Positions 35,878-44,497 of a stretch of 64,000 bases of DNA are shown here, piece by piece (position 1 is the first letter of the stretch; each line of letters opens with the position of its first letter). Position numbers and translations under genes: made by a program. The notes below the pieces were generated by a model. The model had not been told where the DNA came from, made no database searches, and saw only the letters and a program-made list of their open reading frames with translations. The stretch is from Acinetobacter sp. A47 (GTDB lineage: Bacteria; Pseudomonadota; Gammaproteobacteria; Pseudomonadales; Moraxellaceae), in NCBI RefSeq assembly GCF_000805455.1, contig NZ_JSUS01000009.1, positions 62,001 through 126,000 on the forward strand, written 5' to 3'.

Positions 35878-36864
35878 TTAATTGACCTTGCCTTCTACAA
35901 GTTGCTGGTTGAGTAAGGTTTTTGCCTGAGTTTGCAGCTGTTCCATTTTCATGTTCTTGCCTGCCACCGACTTTGCCTGATCATTAAAATAGCTAAAATG
36001 CGACTTCTCATTTTTTCCAGCGAATTTTAATGCCACGATCTGGTTCTGGTTAAATGCATTTGCCCAGGCTGTTCGGACAGCTCCCCAATAAGTCTTATTC
36101 TTGTTCCAGTAATCATACGCAGCCTTGAAGTCATGGCCTTCAACCTTGTTGTACTGGTTGACGCCCAGCTCGCGGGCAAGCGGTGTATTACTACGGGTAT
36201 CGAATTTAATATTGTCTTGCTCATGCACCCACCCGGTTGCAGTTAAGGCATGCCGGTTGATCCCGATAATCACATCATAGTCATTACGCGTTGTATGCTC
36301 ACGGCGCGGTAACGGACGATAAGTTTCATTCGATATCCATTCAACAGCACCATTGTCTTTGCTCCATACGCCCAGCCCGGCATAACGCGGAGAATCATCT
36401 ACCTGCCAGACGGTCTGTAACCATTTGCCTTTACGCTCTTCAGGCTTTAAATCAATACTTTTCCAGCGATAATCACCAATGTAGCTCCACATCCTGGCCG
36501 GTTCATATTCCCAGTCCTGACGCCAGTGCTTCACCACATGCCCATCGGCAACCAGAATATGCTGTAACGAAACTTTATCCGGTGTATCGGCCAGAACCAT
36601 AACGGTTTCATAACCGCTAGACAGGTCATCTTTTTTAATTTTATAGTCCGGTTTAAGTGAATAAAGCTCTTCAAAGCGAAAATCGACTTTGTATTCCCCG
36701 GCCATTTTCAGGATGGCCTGACGGGCCTGTTCCTGGGTCAGCTGCTGATGCAAGGATTGCTGCTGTAAAGCATCTGCCAATTTGACTGGCTGTTGTGCAG
36801 CATACACACTGCTGATCCCCATCATCAATGCAGTCACAAAACCATAAGATAACTTAAGCTTCAT
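35878..36864 (-). CDS. DUF6607-type exported protein of the haem locus
   Basis: 328 residues with a signal peptide (MKLKLSYGFVTALMMGISSVYA). The mature protein has the pattern I associate with DUF6607 proteins found beside haem receptors (ILVADGHVVKHWRQDWEYEP, YAGLGVWSKDNGAVEWISNE, VIIGINRHALTATGWVHEQDN in pieces). It is probably periplasmic; no activity is established. It is divergent from the TonB receptor gene with the Fur box between them, so joint iron control is likely. The family name is from memory and less certain than the location. Confidence 0.65.
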   Translation of the reverse strand: MKLKLSYGFVTALMMGISSVYAAQQPVKLADALQQQSLHQQLTQEQARQAILKMAGEYKVDFRFEELYSLKPDYKIKKDDLSSGYETVMVLADTPDKVSLQHILVADGHVVKHWRQDWEYEPARMWSYIGDYRWKSIDLKPEERKGKWLQTVWQVDDSPRYAGLGVWSKDNGAVEWISNETYRPLPRREHTTRNDYDVIIGINRHALTATGWVHEQDNIKFDTRSNTPLARELGVNQYNKVEGHDFKAAYDYWNKNKTYWGAVRTAWANAFNQNQIVALKFAGKNEKSHFSYFNDQAKSVAGKNMKMEQLQTQAKTLLNQQLVEGKVN

Positions 36865-36978
36865 ATAAAAAATCTCAACTTGACGCTAAATTACTGAATC
36901 AATTAAATAAAGCAACTTCCCCTCGTTCAGTTGCCTGTATCTTTTTGAAATAAACCTGTTAAGCATTGTAAATTAATG

Positions 36979-36993
36979 TGAGAATGATTACCA
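36979..36993 (+). promoter_or_regulatory. Fur box between the DUF6607 and TonB-receptor genes
   Basis: TGAGAATGATTACCA matches the 7-1-7 Fur consensus TGATAATnATTATCA at 12 of 14 fixed positions. It lies 24 bp before the receptor start and about 115 bp from the divergent start, so it could govern both. Confidence 0.7.
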
Positions 36994-37016
36994 TTTAAAT
37001 TATGGAATAATTTTCA

Positions 37017-39074
37017 TTGCGATTAAATATTGTGAATACACGTTCTCCTCAGCCGGCTTCTCAGCCCAGTTTTTTATTTGCTTCCCTTTTGGCCGCAGGT
37101 CTGGTTTCCCCTGCTGCTTATGCAGCCGAATCACCAGCCGACACAGCCACTACCGCTCCGTTGCATGTACTCGATACCATTGTGGTCACGGGAACACGCT
37201 CAGAAAAAAAATTAATAGACAGTCCGATCCGGACAGAAATTATTGATGCACAAGAATTAAAAAGAACCAATGCCACCACCTTGAAAGATGCACTGGAAAA
37301 TGTTCCCGGCATCCTGTTACGCGAAATCCATGGCAAATCCGGTTATGAAATTTCCTTGCAAGGTCTCAGTAGTGATCAGGTACTGGTATTGATCGATGGC
37401 CTGCCTCTGGCAGCCAGTACCAGCTCGACTGTTGATCTGGAACAGTATTTAGTCGCCGGGGTTGAACATATTGAAGTGATCAAGGGGGCTGCCTCGGCCC
37501 AGTATGGTTCATCGGCAATGGGAGGTGTCATCAATATTATCACCAGAAAGGTTCAGAATGGCGTTGCCATTTCCGGACAGGTCGATATCGGGACTTATGG
37601 CAAACAGAATGCGAATGGTAAAAGTACCTCGATCAACAATCACCATCAGAAAGTCAGCATTGAAGCTGCCAATGCCAGCCTGAAGGGTCGCCTTATGGCT
37701 GACCGTTTTAGTAACCATGGCTTTGCGGTCGAACCGAAAGACTATCCTCAACAAGGCGATGAGCAAAAACGACAGCAATATGCCTTTTACGGGGCATGGC
37801 AGCCTTCTGATCAGTTTATGCTGTGGGCAGATTTCAACGAATATAAAGAAAAAGACCAGCAACGCAGCCTGAATTTCGTTCCGCCGTTTTATTTAAAACA
37901 ATACAAAATTGAGGATATCGAACGCCAACGTTTCAGTGCAGGTTCACAATTTAACTTGCCTAAAAATACCAGTCTCGAGTTAAAAGCCGTTCATGAAACC
38001 TATGACTCAACCTCAACACAAACCCTGGATGGCTACCTGTCTGCTTTGAGGAACTCACATCAGGAAAATAATCATTTCAGCTCACAACTCAGCTTACCTG
38101 AATGGAACAGGCAAAACTGGCAACTGGGCTATGACTGGCATGAAGAAAAATTACAGCAACGCAATAACGGTAAAATCGAGATGCAAGGCGGCTCCGTAAA
38201 ACGGGATCGTCATGAGCTCTATGTACAAAATGATGTGCATCTCGTACAGAATGTTGATGCGGTGCTGGGCTGGCGTTTCCAGAATGATGATGATTTTGGC
38301 GATCACAATGCCTTTAAGTTCAGTACGAAATACCGGTTTTATGATCAGCATGACCTGCTCGCCGACCTGCGCTTCAGCTATGGACAGGGCTATCGTGTAC
38401 CGAATTTAAAAGAAAGGTTTTACTCTTTCGACCATAGTCACCTCGGCTATATTGTCATTGGCAACCCCAACCTGAAACCGGAATCTTCAGACAGTTATCA
38501 GGTCGGGCTGAACCTGATACAGAAAGAACACTGGAATGCCGATATCAACCTGTTCTGGAACGATGTCAAGGACCTGATCCAGATCGACTATGACAATGCC
38601 TCAACACGAAATGGCATTACCCAGTATAGCTATAGCAATGTTGCCAAGGCCGAAACCAAAGGCATTGAAACCTCGGCCAAATGGTATCTGACCCCTTATC
38701 TGGCCCTGAATGGTGCCTATACCTATACCGAAGCCAGAGATAAAACCAGCAATACCCTGCTCACACGACGCCCTAAACATATTGCACGTCTAAGTGCCGA
38801 TTATGCCCTGAACGATCAACTGGATCTGACCTTGCGCGGCCGTTATCAAAGCAGCGAATACGGCGATAGCAACAATCAACAACAATCGCCAGCCTGGGTG
38901 ACTTTTGACTCGCAGGTGGACTATCGCATTAACCGCTACGTCAGCGCCTTTGCAGGTATCGACAATATATTGAATGAACAACGTAATTTTTCTAGCGCTG
39001 TAGATTACCGCCCGGTTGCCGGACGTTATACCTACATGGGGCTTCGCTTTAACTGGAACAGTGACCTAAAATAA
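37017..39074 (+). CDS. TonB-dependent outer-membrane receptor, probably for haem
   Basis: 685 residues from a TTG (GTG at 37032 is an alternative). After an export signal ending near AAYAAES comes the TonB-box region LDTIVVTGTR, then the plug domain (ATTLKDALENVPGILLREIHG, GLPLAASTSSTVDL, VIKGAASAQYGSSAMGGVINI, given here in pieces) and a 22-strand barrel ending in RFNWNSDLK. The N-terminus resembles siderophore/haem receptors; the following HmuY-like lipoprotein gene points to haem. A Fur box precedes it. Confidence 0.85.
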   Translation: MRLNIVNTRSPQPASQPSFLFASLLAAGLVSPAAYAAESPADTATTAPLHVLDTIVVTGTRSEKKLIDSPIRTEIIDAQELKRTNATTLKDALENVPGILLREIHGKSGYEISLQGLSSDQVLVLIDGLPLAASTSSTVDLEQYLVAGVEHIEVIKGAASAQYGSSAMGGVINIITRKVQNGVAISGQVDIGTYGKQNANGKSTSINNHHQKVSIEAANASLKGRLMADRFSNHGFAVEPKDYPQQGDEQKRQQYAFYGAWQPSDQFMLWADFNEYKEKDQQRSLNFVPPFYLKQYKIEDIERQRFSAGSQFNLPKNTSLELKAVHETYDSTSTQTLDGYLSALRNSHQENNHFSSQLSLPEWNRQNWQLGYDWHEEKLQQRNNGKIEMQGGSVKRDRHELYVQNDVHLVQNVDAVLGWRFQNDDDFGDHNAFKFSTKYRFYDQHDLLADLRFSYGQGYRVPNLKERFYSFDHSHLGYIVIGNPNLKPESSDSYQVGLNLIQKEHWNADINLFWNDVKDLIQIDYDNASTRNGITQYSYSNVAKAETKGIETSAKWYLTPYLALNGAYTYTEARDKTSNTLLTRRPKHIARLSADYALNDQLDLTLRGRYQSSEYGDSNNQQQSPAWVTFDSQVDYRINRYVSAFAGIDNILNEQRNFSSAVDYRPVAGRYTYMGLRFNWNSDLK

Positions 39075-39095
39075 TCTTCAAAGGATCAATCAAGA

Positions 39096-40328
39096 ATGTC
39101 TCAACTCAATTTAGCCAAGCTGTTTGCTTTAAGTACCTTAAGTGGCCTTCTGATCGCTTGTGGTGGTGGCGGTGACGGCTCATCTGGCCACAATGGAAAC
39201 GGCAATCCACCGCCAGCCAACAGTACCGATCTGTTTAGCCTAAAAGGCAAGCAATGGAGCATAACACCAACAGCAAATCAAACGTACTGTTATGATATTG
39301 ATACTCAGGCCGAAGTTTCCTGTAGTGGCAATGACTGGGATCTCAAGTTTGCCATGGGCACGCGCACCCCGTTGCTGTTTAGCAACAGCGGGGTCAGTGG
39401 CTCGGGGAATGGCGGGGTGCTCTATTCGCCTTTTGATGCGACCTGGGCAAATCTGTCTAAAGAAAAAGATGCTACCCAAGGCGGCAGCCTGCCGGCACAG
39501 GCATGGAGTTTAGATGCTTATAGCAATGCCTTTATGGATAGCGCATCAGGTAACAATAGCTTCTTTGAATATAACCTATTTGGTGATCACCGCATGTCAC
39601 CAAACTTTAAAACCTTCCTTGTGACGACCGATTCAAGCTCCAAGGCCGTGATCGGTACCTACGAAAAACCGGTGTTTGCAGTACAGATTTATAATTATTA
39701 CCAAGGCTCAACCTCAGGTTATATTTCAATCCGTTATATCAATACCCAGCAGCCTTATGATATCAAGACCTTGACGATTGATGCGACACAAGGCTGGAAT
39801 TATGTTGATCTCACTACAGGCATGAGCTCAAAAAATGCAACCGGACCATGGCAACTCGCCTTTAACCGCTATAATGTCCAGCAGAATCAGGGAGTCGGTA
39901 GCATGATTGCCTCACAACCTGCCGGATTCTATTCTGCCGATGGTCAACCGGTCATTGAAAAGTTCAAGGACAGTCACGCCTATGTCACAACAGAAACCGA
40001 TCTGAAAGCCGCAGTCAACACCAGCAATATCAAATGGGGTTCTAACAGTATTAACTCCATTTTAAATCCGACGTTTAAGGGAGCATATCCTCAGAAACTT
40101 TCATATGGCTGGTACAACTATTATCCAACCTTAAGTGCAGCACAAGCAGATGGCCTGCAAGCAGCCCATATGCTGAAAGCCAATCCCGAGAGTGCAAGCC
40201 TCATCCGTGGCAATAAAGGCAACAGTTATGCACGGCTCCATTTGACCGATATTCACTATGCCGATCCTGCCAATGCCTCCAGCGCCACCACCTGGACCTT
40301 TGAACTGGATATCCAGCCTGCCAGATAA
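39096..40328 (+). CDS. HmuY-like haem-binding lipoprotein, apparently two-domain
   Basis: 410 residues. The N-terminus is a lipoprotein signal (LLIAC, Cys22) followed by a Gly/Asn-rich linker. HmuY-type core motifs occur twice: YDIDTQ...WDLKF (81-85) followed by a Gly/Ser stretch, and NYVDLTTG...WQLAFNRYNV (252-261). HmuY proteins hold haem at the surface and pass it to a TonB receptor. Classical HmuY is roughly half this size, so a duplication of the domain is likely. It begins 21 bp after the receptor gene, in the same operon. Confidence 0.75.
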   Translation: MSQLNLAKLFALSTLSGLLIACGGGGDGSSGHNGNGNPPPANSTDLFSLKGKQWSITPTANQTYCYDIDTQAEVSCSGNDWDLKFAMGTRTPLLFSNSGVSGSGNGGVLYSPFDATWANLSKEKDATQGGSLPAQAWSLDAYSNAFMDSASGNNSFFEYNLFGDHRMSPNFKTFLVTTDSSSKAVIGTYEKPVFAVQIYNYYQGSTSGYISIRYINTQQPYDIKTLTIDATQGWNYVDLTTGMSSKNATGPWQLAFNRYNVQQNQGVGSMIASQPAGFYSADGQPVIEKFKDSHAYVTTETDLKAAVNTSNIKWGSNSINSILNPTFKGAYPQKLSYGWYNYYPTLSAAQADGLQAAHMLKANPESASLIRGNKGNSYARLHLTDIHYADPANASSATTWTFELDIQPAR

Positions 40329-40337
40329 ACCATAAAA

Positions 40338-40360
40338 AAACGGAGCATCTGCTCCGTTTT
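40338..40360 (+). terminator. bidirectional terminator after the haem operon
   Basis: AAACGGAGCA / TGCTCCGTTT (40338-40359) flanked by A- and T-runs, between convergent genes. Confidence 0.85.
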
Positions 40361-40380
40361 CGTTGAGGTATAACGCAAAA

Positions 40381-40941
40381 CTAATCGATCACACGGATGG
40401 GACGGATACGTCTGATTCTTAACGTCATTTCTTTTACAGCATAATTGGTGGCAACAACCAGTAAAAAGCCAATGATAAAAGAACCCACGATATCGAAAGG
40501 AAAATGGACGCCTACAAAAACCCGGGATGCCCCAACGACCAGACTCACCACCAGACCTAGCACACCAATCTTTTTAAATCCGGCCAGCAGATAGGAAAAG
40601 GCAATGATTACAACCGTTAAAGTATGCTGACTCGGAAAGGAAGAGGTTGCACCATGTCCAATCAGTTTATCGCCTAAATGCAACTGGAATGGTCGAGGAT
40701 GATGATAAAAAAATTCGATCAAATCACTTAATAGCAGTGACAACAAAACGATCAGCAAGGTTTTTGCAAATAGCCCCCCATAGGTCTTCCACTGCATGAG
40801 CAGCAAAAATACCAGAAAACTGATAAAAACCGTATTCAGGTCTTCTGCCAGAAAAATTACGATCTTGTCTAAAACAGGAAAATCCTTCGCAAAAGTATTT
40901 ACGCTGTTAAACAAAGAAATATTTAACTCTTTAAAAATCAT
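40381..40941 (-). CDS. PAP2-family phosphatase, BcrC-like
   Basis: 186-residue membrane protein with about five or six helices. PAP2 motifs are close to undecaprenyl diphosphatase BcrC: HHPRPF for the Arg-Pro motif, SSFPSQH, and SRVFVGVHFPFD. It probably recycles undecaprenyl diphosphate at the periplasmic face of the inner membrane. The motifs are intact, unlike those of the other PAP2 protein at 19061. GACGGAAA precedes the ATG. Confidence 0.82.
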   Translation of the reverse strand: MIFKELNISLFNSVNTFAKDFPVLDKIVIFLAEDLNTVFISFLVFLLLMQWKTYGGLFAKTLLIVLLSLLLSDLIEFFYHHPRPFQLHLGDKLIGHGATSSFPSQHTLTVVIIAFSYLLAGFKKIGVLGLVVSLVVGASRVFVGVHFPFDIVGSFIIGFLLVVATNYAVKEMTLRIRRIRPIRVID

Positions 40942-41152
40942 TTTCCGTCGCTATCCCTACTATCCATGACAGATTTATAGCGCCACCATACCGGGGGAAA
41001 GTGTAAGAATTATGAATTTTTATGGTTTATTTTTCTCAGATTTTCCGGCATTAACACGGGTCATGCCACATGGCTTGCCTGCTTGCAGCCCAAATAACAT
41101 GGCCGAATAAACAGTCTCATTTTCCTCTATTTATTCAGCCTGTCCTTCACGT

Positions 41153-42262
41153 TTAAAACTTAAACTCTAACCCTGTACCGACTACAGGCTGCTTGTCTTT
41201 GGCACTCGCCTGCTCAAAGGTTGAATATCCGCCATAACCATAGACTTTCACCTGCTTATTGAATGAATAGTCTGTACCCACCAGCAACTGTTTGGCATCA
41301 AAGTCAGCTGCACCATTTTTAAAACTAGTTGAGTTCTGGCTATATTGAGCCTTGACTGCCCATTTCGACTGATTTGGCAGCTTGTATTCAGCACCGATTA
41401 ACCAGCCTTGTGCATCATCAATATCAGTAGCCCCTTCATCATACCCCTTTTTTAAATTCACTTTAGAGGTTTGATATAAAGCTTTTAATGCCAGTCCTTC
41501 AATTGGCGTCACACGCCCAATCACACGTACCGTATCGGCTGCAGCAAATACCTCATCCACCTTAGTTTCTGTATCTTTGCTATTTAATAAACCATGTCCC
41601 AAGAAATCACTTGGAATTGCCTTATCATAACCGACACCAACAAGGAACATTGGATGGTTATAGCTCAATGAGGCAGACCAGGCATCTCCCAAACCACGCC
41701 CGGCCACATTCACTCCGCCATGCTTATCATCTTCAATGCCTTTGCTCTCGCCTGTTGCCAGTAATACACTTGCCTCCAGCTTGCCTTGATAGAATGCAAT
41801 TTCAGGAGAATCATAAACTACTGCATTATTGACACGGTTCTCACCGGTCATAATCCCGGTAACGTCAGCTTTATTACTGATATAGTTATTGAAACTATCG
41901 ACCGGGCTAGATAAATCCTTTAACGGTGTATTGTGTTTACCGACTTTAAGCGTACCAAAACGCTCATCTTTCAAACCAATAAAACGGTTGCGCTGTGACC
42001 AGTCTGTTTTATCACCATCCGCATAAAAAGCCCATTCAGCCAAATAAACCGCGCTCAGGTTTTCGGTTAACTTTTCTTCCCCCTTAATCCCGACAAATGA
42101 ACTATTACTGTTCACTTTCCAAACATCACGGTTAGATGATTGGGCATTGATCTCGGGTAAATAGTCCAGACTGGCATCAATTTCACCATAGAATTTTGGT
42201 GCTGCAAAAGCAGAGCTTGCTGCAATACTCATCATTGTGACGAATAAAATCTTCATCTTCAT
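41153..42262 (-). CDS. outer-membrane porin, paralogue of the 24.6-kb porin
   Basis: 369 residues from the ATG at 42262, placed 8 nt after AGGA; the frame is open to 42280. It has a signal peptide (KMKILFVTMMSIAASSAFA) and a porin barrel ending in FKF. It aligns nearly end to end with the porin at 24644-25795, with shared NSSFVGIKGEEKLTE, RNRFIGLKDERFGTLKVGKH and GYDKAIPSDFLGHGLLN, and differs mainly in loops, including one shorter loop before IDDAQGWL. The solute is unknown; a citrate transporter gene lies next upstream on the same strand. Confidence 0.87.
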   Translation of the reverse strand: MKMKILFVTMMSIAASSAFAAPKFYGEIDASLDYLPEINAQSSNRDVWKVNSNSSFVGIKGEEKLTENLSAVYLAEWAFYADGDKTDWSQRNRFIGLKDERFGTLKVGKHNTPLKDLSSPVDSFNNYISNKADVTGIMTGENRVNNAVVYDSPEIAFYQGKLEASVLLATGESKGIEDDKHGGVNVAGRGLGDAWSASLSYNHPMFLVGVGYDKAIPSDFLGHGLLNSKDTETKVDEVFAAADTVRVIGRVTPIEGLALKALYQTSKVNLKKGYDEGATDIDDAQGWLIGAEYKLPNQSKWAVKAQYSQNSTSFKNGAADFDAKQLLVGTDYSFNKQVKVYGYGGYSTFEQASAKDKQPVVGTGLEFKF

Positions 42263-42401
42263 TGTTGTCTTCCTAACCATCTCAAAAAAAATTAAAACAA
42301 CCCTGTTTCGCTATATTCCAAACAAAAAAATAAATAAAAAGGATTCAAATCAAATGCTGTGCTTTTATATATGCCACATAAAAGCACATGAATAATCAGA
42401 G

Positions 42402-43739
42402 CTACAGATTATAAAAAGGAAAAACACCAAATATCAAAGCACTACCCATCAATACACAACAGGTAATAAATGCCCATTTCAAGGTGAATTTCTGATGATC
42501 TCCCATTTCAACTGCTGCCAGTCCGCATAATAGATAAGTTGAAGGAACCAGTGGCGATAATAAGTGGATCGGCTGGCCAATAATCGATGCACGCGCAATT
42601 TCAACAGGTGCAATGCCATAATGCGATGCGGCTTCCGCTAAAATTGGTAAGACACCAAAATAGAAGGCATCATTCGACATGAAGAAAGTTAAAGGCATGC
42701 TGAGAACACCAGTAATCGGTGCCAGATAAGGCCCGAGACTTGGCGGAATCACCGCAACGAAGCCTTTCGACATTGCTTCAACCATACCTGTACCGGATAA
42801 GATCCCGGTAAACACGCCCGCAGCAAAGATCACCCCCACCACAGCCAATACGCTATCTGCATGCATGGCGATCCGTTTTTTCTGCATATTGACACATGGG
42901 TAGTTCACCACCAGTGCAATACAGAAGCCCAGCATAAACAGGATCGACATTGGCAAAATCCCTTTCACCAAAGAAGCCATCAATACCAGTGTGAGAATAC
43001 CGTTAAACCAGCGTAAATGAGGACGTTGTGCTTCTGGATCTTTTGAAATGGAGATATTATCTGCATGGCTAATATCGACCAGTTCAACCACGCCCAGACG
43101 TTTGCGCTCATATTTGCCATAGAGATAAGCAAGGAAGAACAACCATGCGGCCGCAATCACCATGGATGGAATCATGGGAATAAAGACTTCACTTGCATCC
43201 ACCTGCAGCGCACTGGCAGCACGTGCCGTTGGACCACCCCACGGCGTTAGGTTCATCACACCGCTACAGAGCAGCATCAGGCAGGTCATGATTAATGGAT
43301 TCATGCCCACACGCTTGTACAGTGGCATCATTGCCGCGACACAGATCATATAGGTGGTGGAACCATCACCATCTAACGACACAAGCAAGGTTAAAAAGAC
43401 CGTTCCCAGCGTAATTTTTAATGGATCGCCTTTGACCTTCTTTAAAATCCATCGTACTGAAGGATCAAATAAACCCGAGTCAATCATTAAGGCAAAATAT
43501 AGAATGGCAAACAGCAGCATGACACCCGTTGGAGCAAGCTTTTTAATACCATCCAGCATGGTATTTCCAAGCTCAGCCAGCTGAATATGACTCAGACTTT
43601 CAAAATAGAAACCTAAGCCCCAGGCAATAATAGCGAAGATAAAAGGGATTAAAATTAATGCAACCAATGCACTGAGACGTTTTGACATGATCAAGTACAT
43701 GAAACACATGATCATGCTGATACCTAAAAAAGTCAGCAT
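42402..43739 (-). CDS. CitMHS-family citrate:cation symporter
   Basis: 445-residue inner-membrane transporter with about 11-12 segments. It fits the CitMHS family: VALILIPFIFAIIAWGLG, SLDGDGSTTYMICVAAMMPLY, LTPWGGPTARAASAL and the SPLVPSTYLLCGLAAVE end. Members import metal-citrate complexes with protons. The porin gene 139 bp downstream on the same strand could belong to the same uptake unit, which is an inference. Confidence 0.85.
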   Translation of the reverse strand: MLTFLGISMIMCFMYLIMSKRLSALVALILIPFIFAIIAWGLGFYFESLSHIQLAELGNTMLDGIKKLAPTGVMLLFAILYFALMIDSGLFDPSVRWILKKVKGDPLKITLGTVFLTLLVSLDGDGSTTYMICVAAMMPLYKRVGMNPLIMTCLMLLCSGVMNLTPWGGPTARAASALQVDASEVFIPMIPSMVIAAAWLFFLAYLYGKYERKRLGVVELVDISHADNISISKDPEAQRPHLRWFNGILTLVLMASLVKGILPMSILFMLGFCIALVVNYPCVNMQKKRIAMHADSVLAVVGVIFAAGVFTGILSGTGMVEAMSKGFVAVIPPSLGPYLAPITGVLSMPLTFFMSNDAFYFGVLPILAEAASHYGIAPVEIARASIIGQPIHLLSPLVPSTYLLCGLAAVEMGDHQKFTLKWAFITCCVLMGSALIFGVFPFYNL

Positions 43740-44497
43740 TTAAAGCAATCCTTAGCCTGATAAGTTTTTTTTATGGGTAAATACCTTACCCGAATTCAGC
43801 ACAGATTCTATGCGATTTAACTTTATACAATTCATTTAATTTTATTATATACCTAACGCACTCATTCACATGAAAAATGATTTAAAATTCAGTTTAAAAG
43901 AAAATAGTTAATAATATGATTTTTAAAAATTTATATATTTATTTAAATTTAAATAAGCTTTTTCAATGACCTATATTCAATAAAATAATGTCACATTATG
44001 GTGCATTTTTTGATTAAAAATTAACTTATTCTGATAAATGATAATTAAAATAAATATCATTCATTGATCTTAAAAAAATATACTGAGTAAAATATAATCT
44101 GCATTTACTCTCCTCAACATCATTCTGGATTATAATCCCAACGTCACCAGATAAATAGTCAAAATTGCATATATTGAGAATTTTACTTCTTATTTAAGCG
44201 GCACTTTCTTATTTTTGCTTGACCAATATTCATTTTATGAAAGATCTGCCAGTCTTGAAGCATGCGACCCGACAGCGCCCGATTAACCGGTTTATCTAAG
44301 GGTCTTTTGCCGATGTATTATACCGGCAGTGTTGTCTGGCCTATTCAGATCAAACTGCTCCCGTTTACGCTTTTTCACCTTAATGCCTTGCTGATTCAGG
44401 CATAATAATGGCACTTTTTGTTGGCCTCTGTTCGGGTCAACCATAAAACTTATTGATTATTAAGTCTCTTCTATTAATAAACATGAACGGAGCAACA
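43740..44497. other. 758-bp AT-rich intergenic region
   Basis: Long spacer between the divergent CitMHS and aldehyde dehydrogenase genes. The left 450 bases are very AT-rich and featureless. The right part (44183-44444) has higher GC and shows two adjoining minus-strand frames that may be a decayed gene (listed separately). Confidence 0.5.
44183..44444 (-). pseudogene. possible gene remnant, unidentified
   Basis: A 50-codon minus-strand frame from 44444 to 44292 (begins MVDPNRGQQKVPLLC, with GIKVKKRKREQFDLNR) is followed with a frame change by a second segment ending at 44183 (DKPVNRALSGRMLQDWQIFH). Base composition is higher in GC than the flanks. No parent family is recognised, so it may be chance. 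Confidence 0.25.

Noticed and set aside
35845-41150. Integration (att) repeat of the tRNA-Arg 3' end flanking the haem locus
   Set aside because: I looked for a second copy of the tRNA 3' end near 40.3-41.1 kb and saw none; no integrase is present.
41100-41150. Hairpin downstream of the second porin as terminator
   Set aside because: Arms GGCTGAATAAA / TTTATTCGGCC pair, but the loop is long and no T-run follows, so I did not list it as a terminator.
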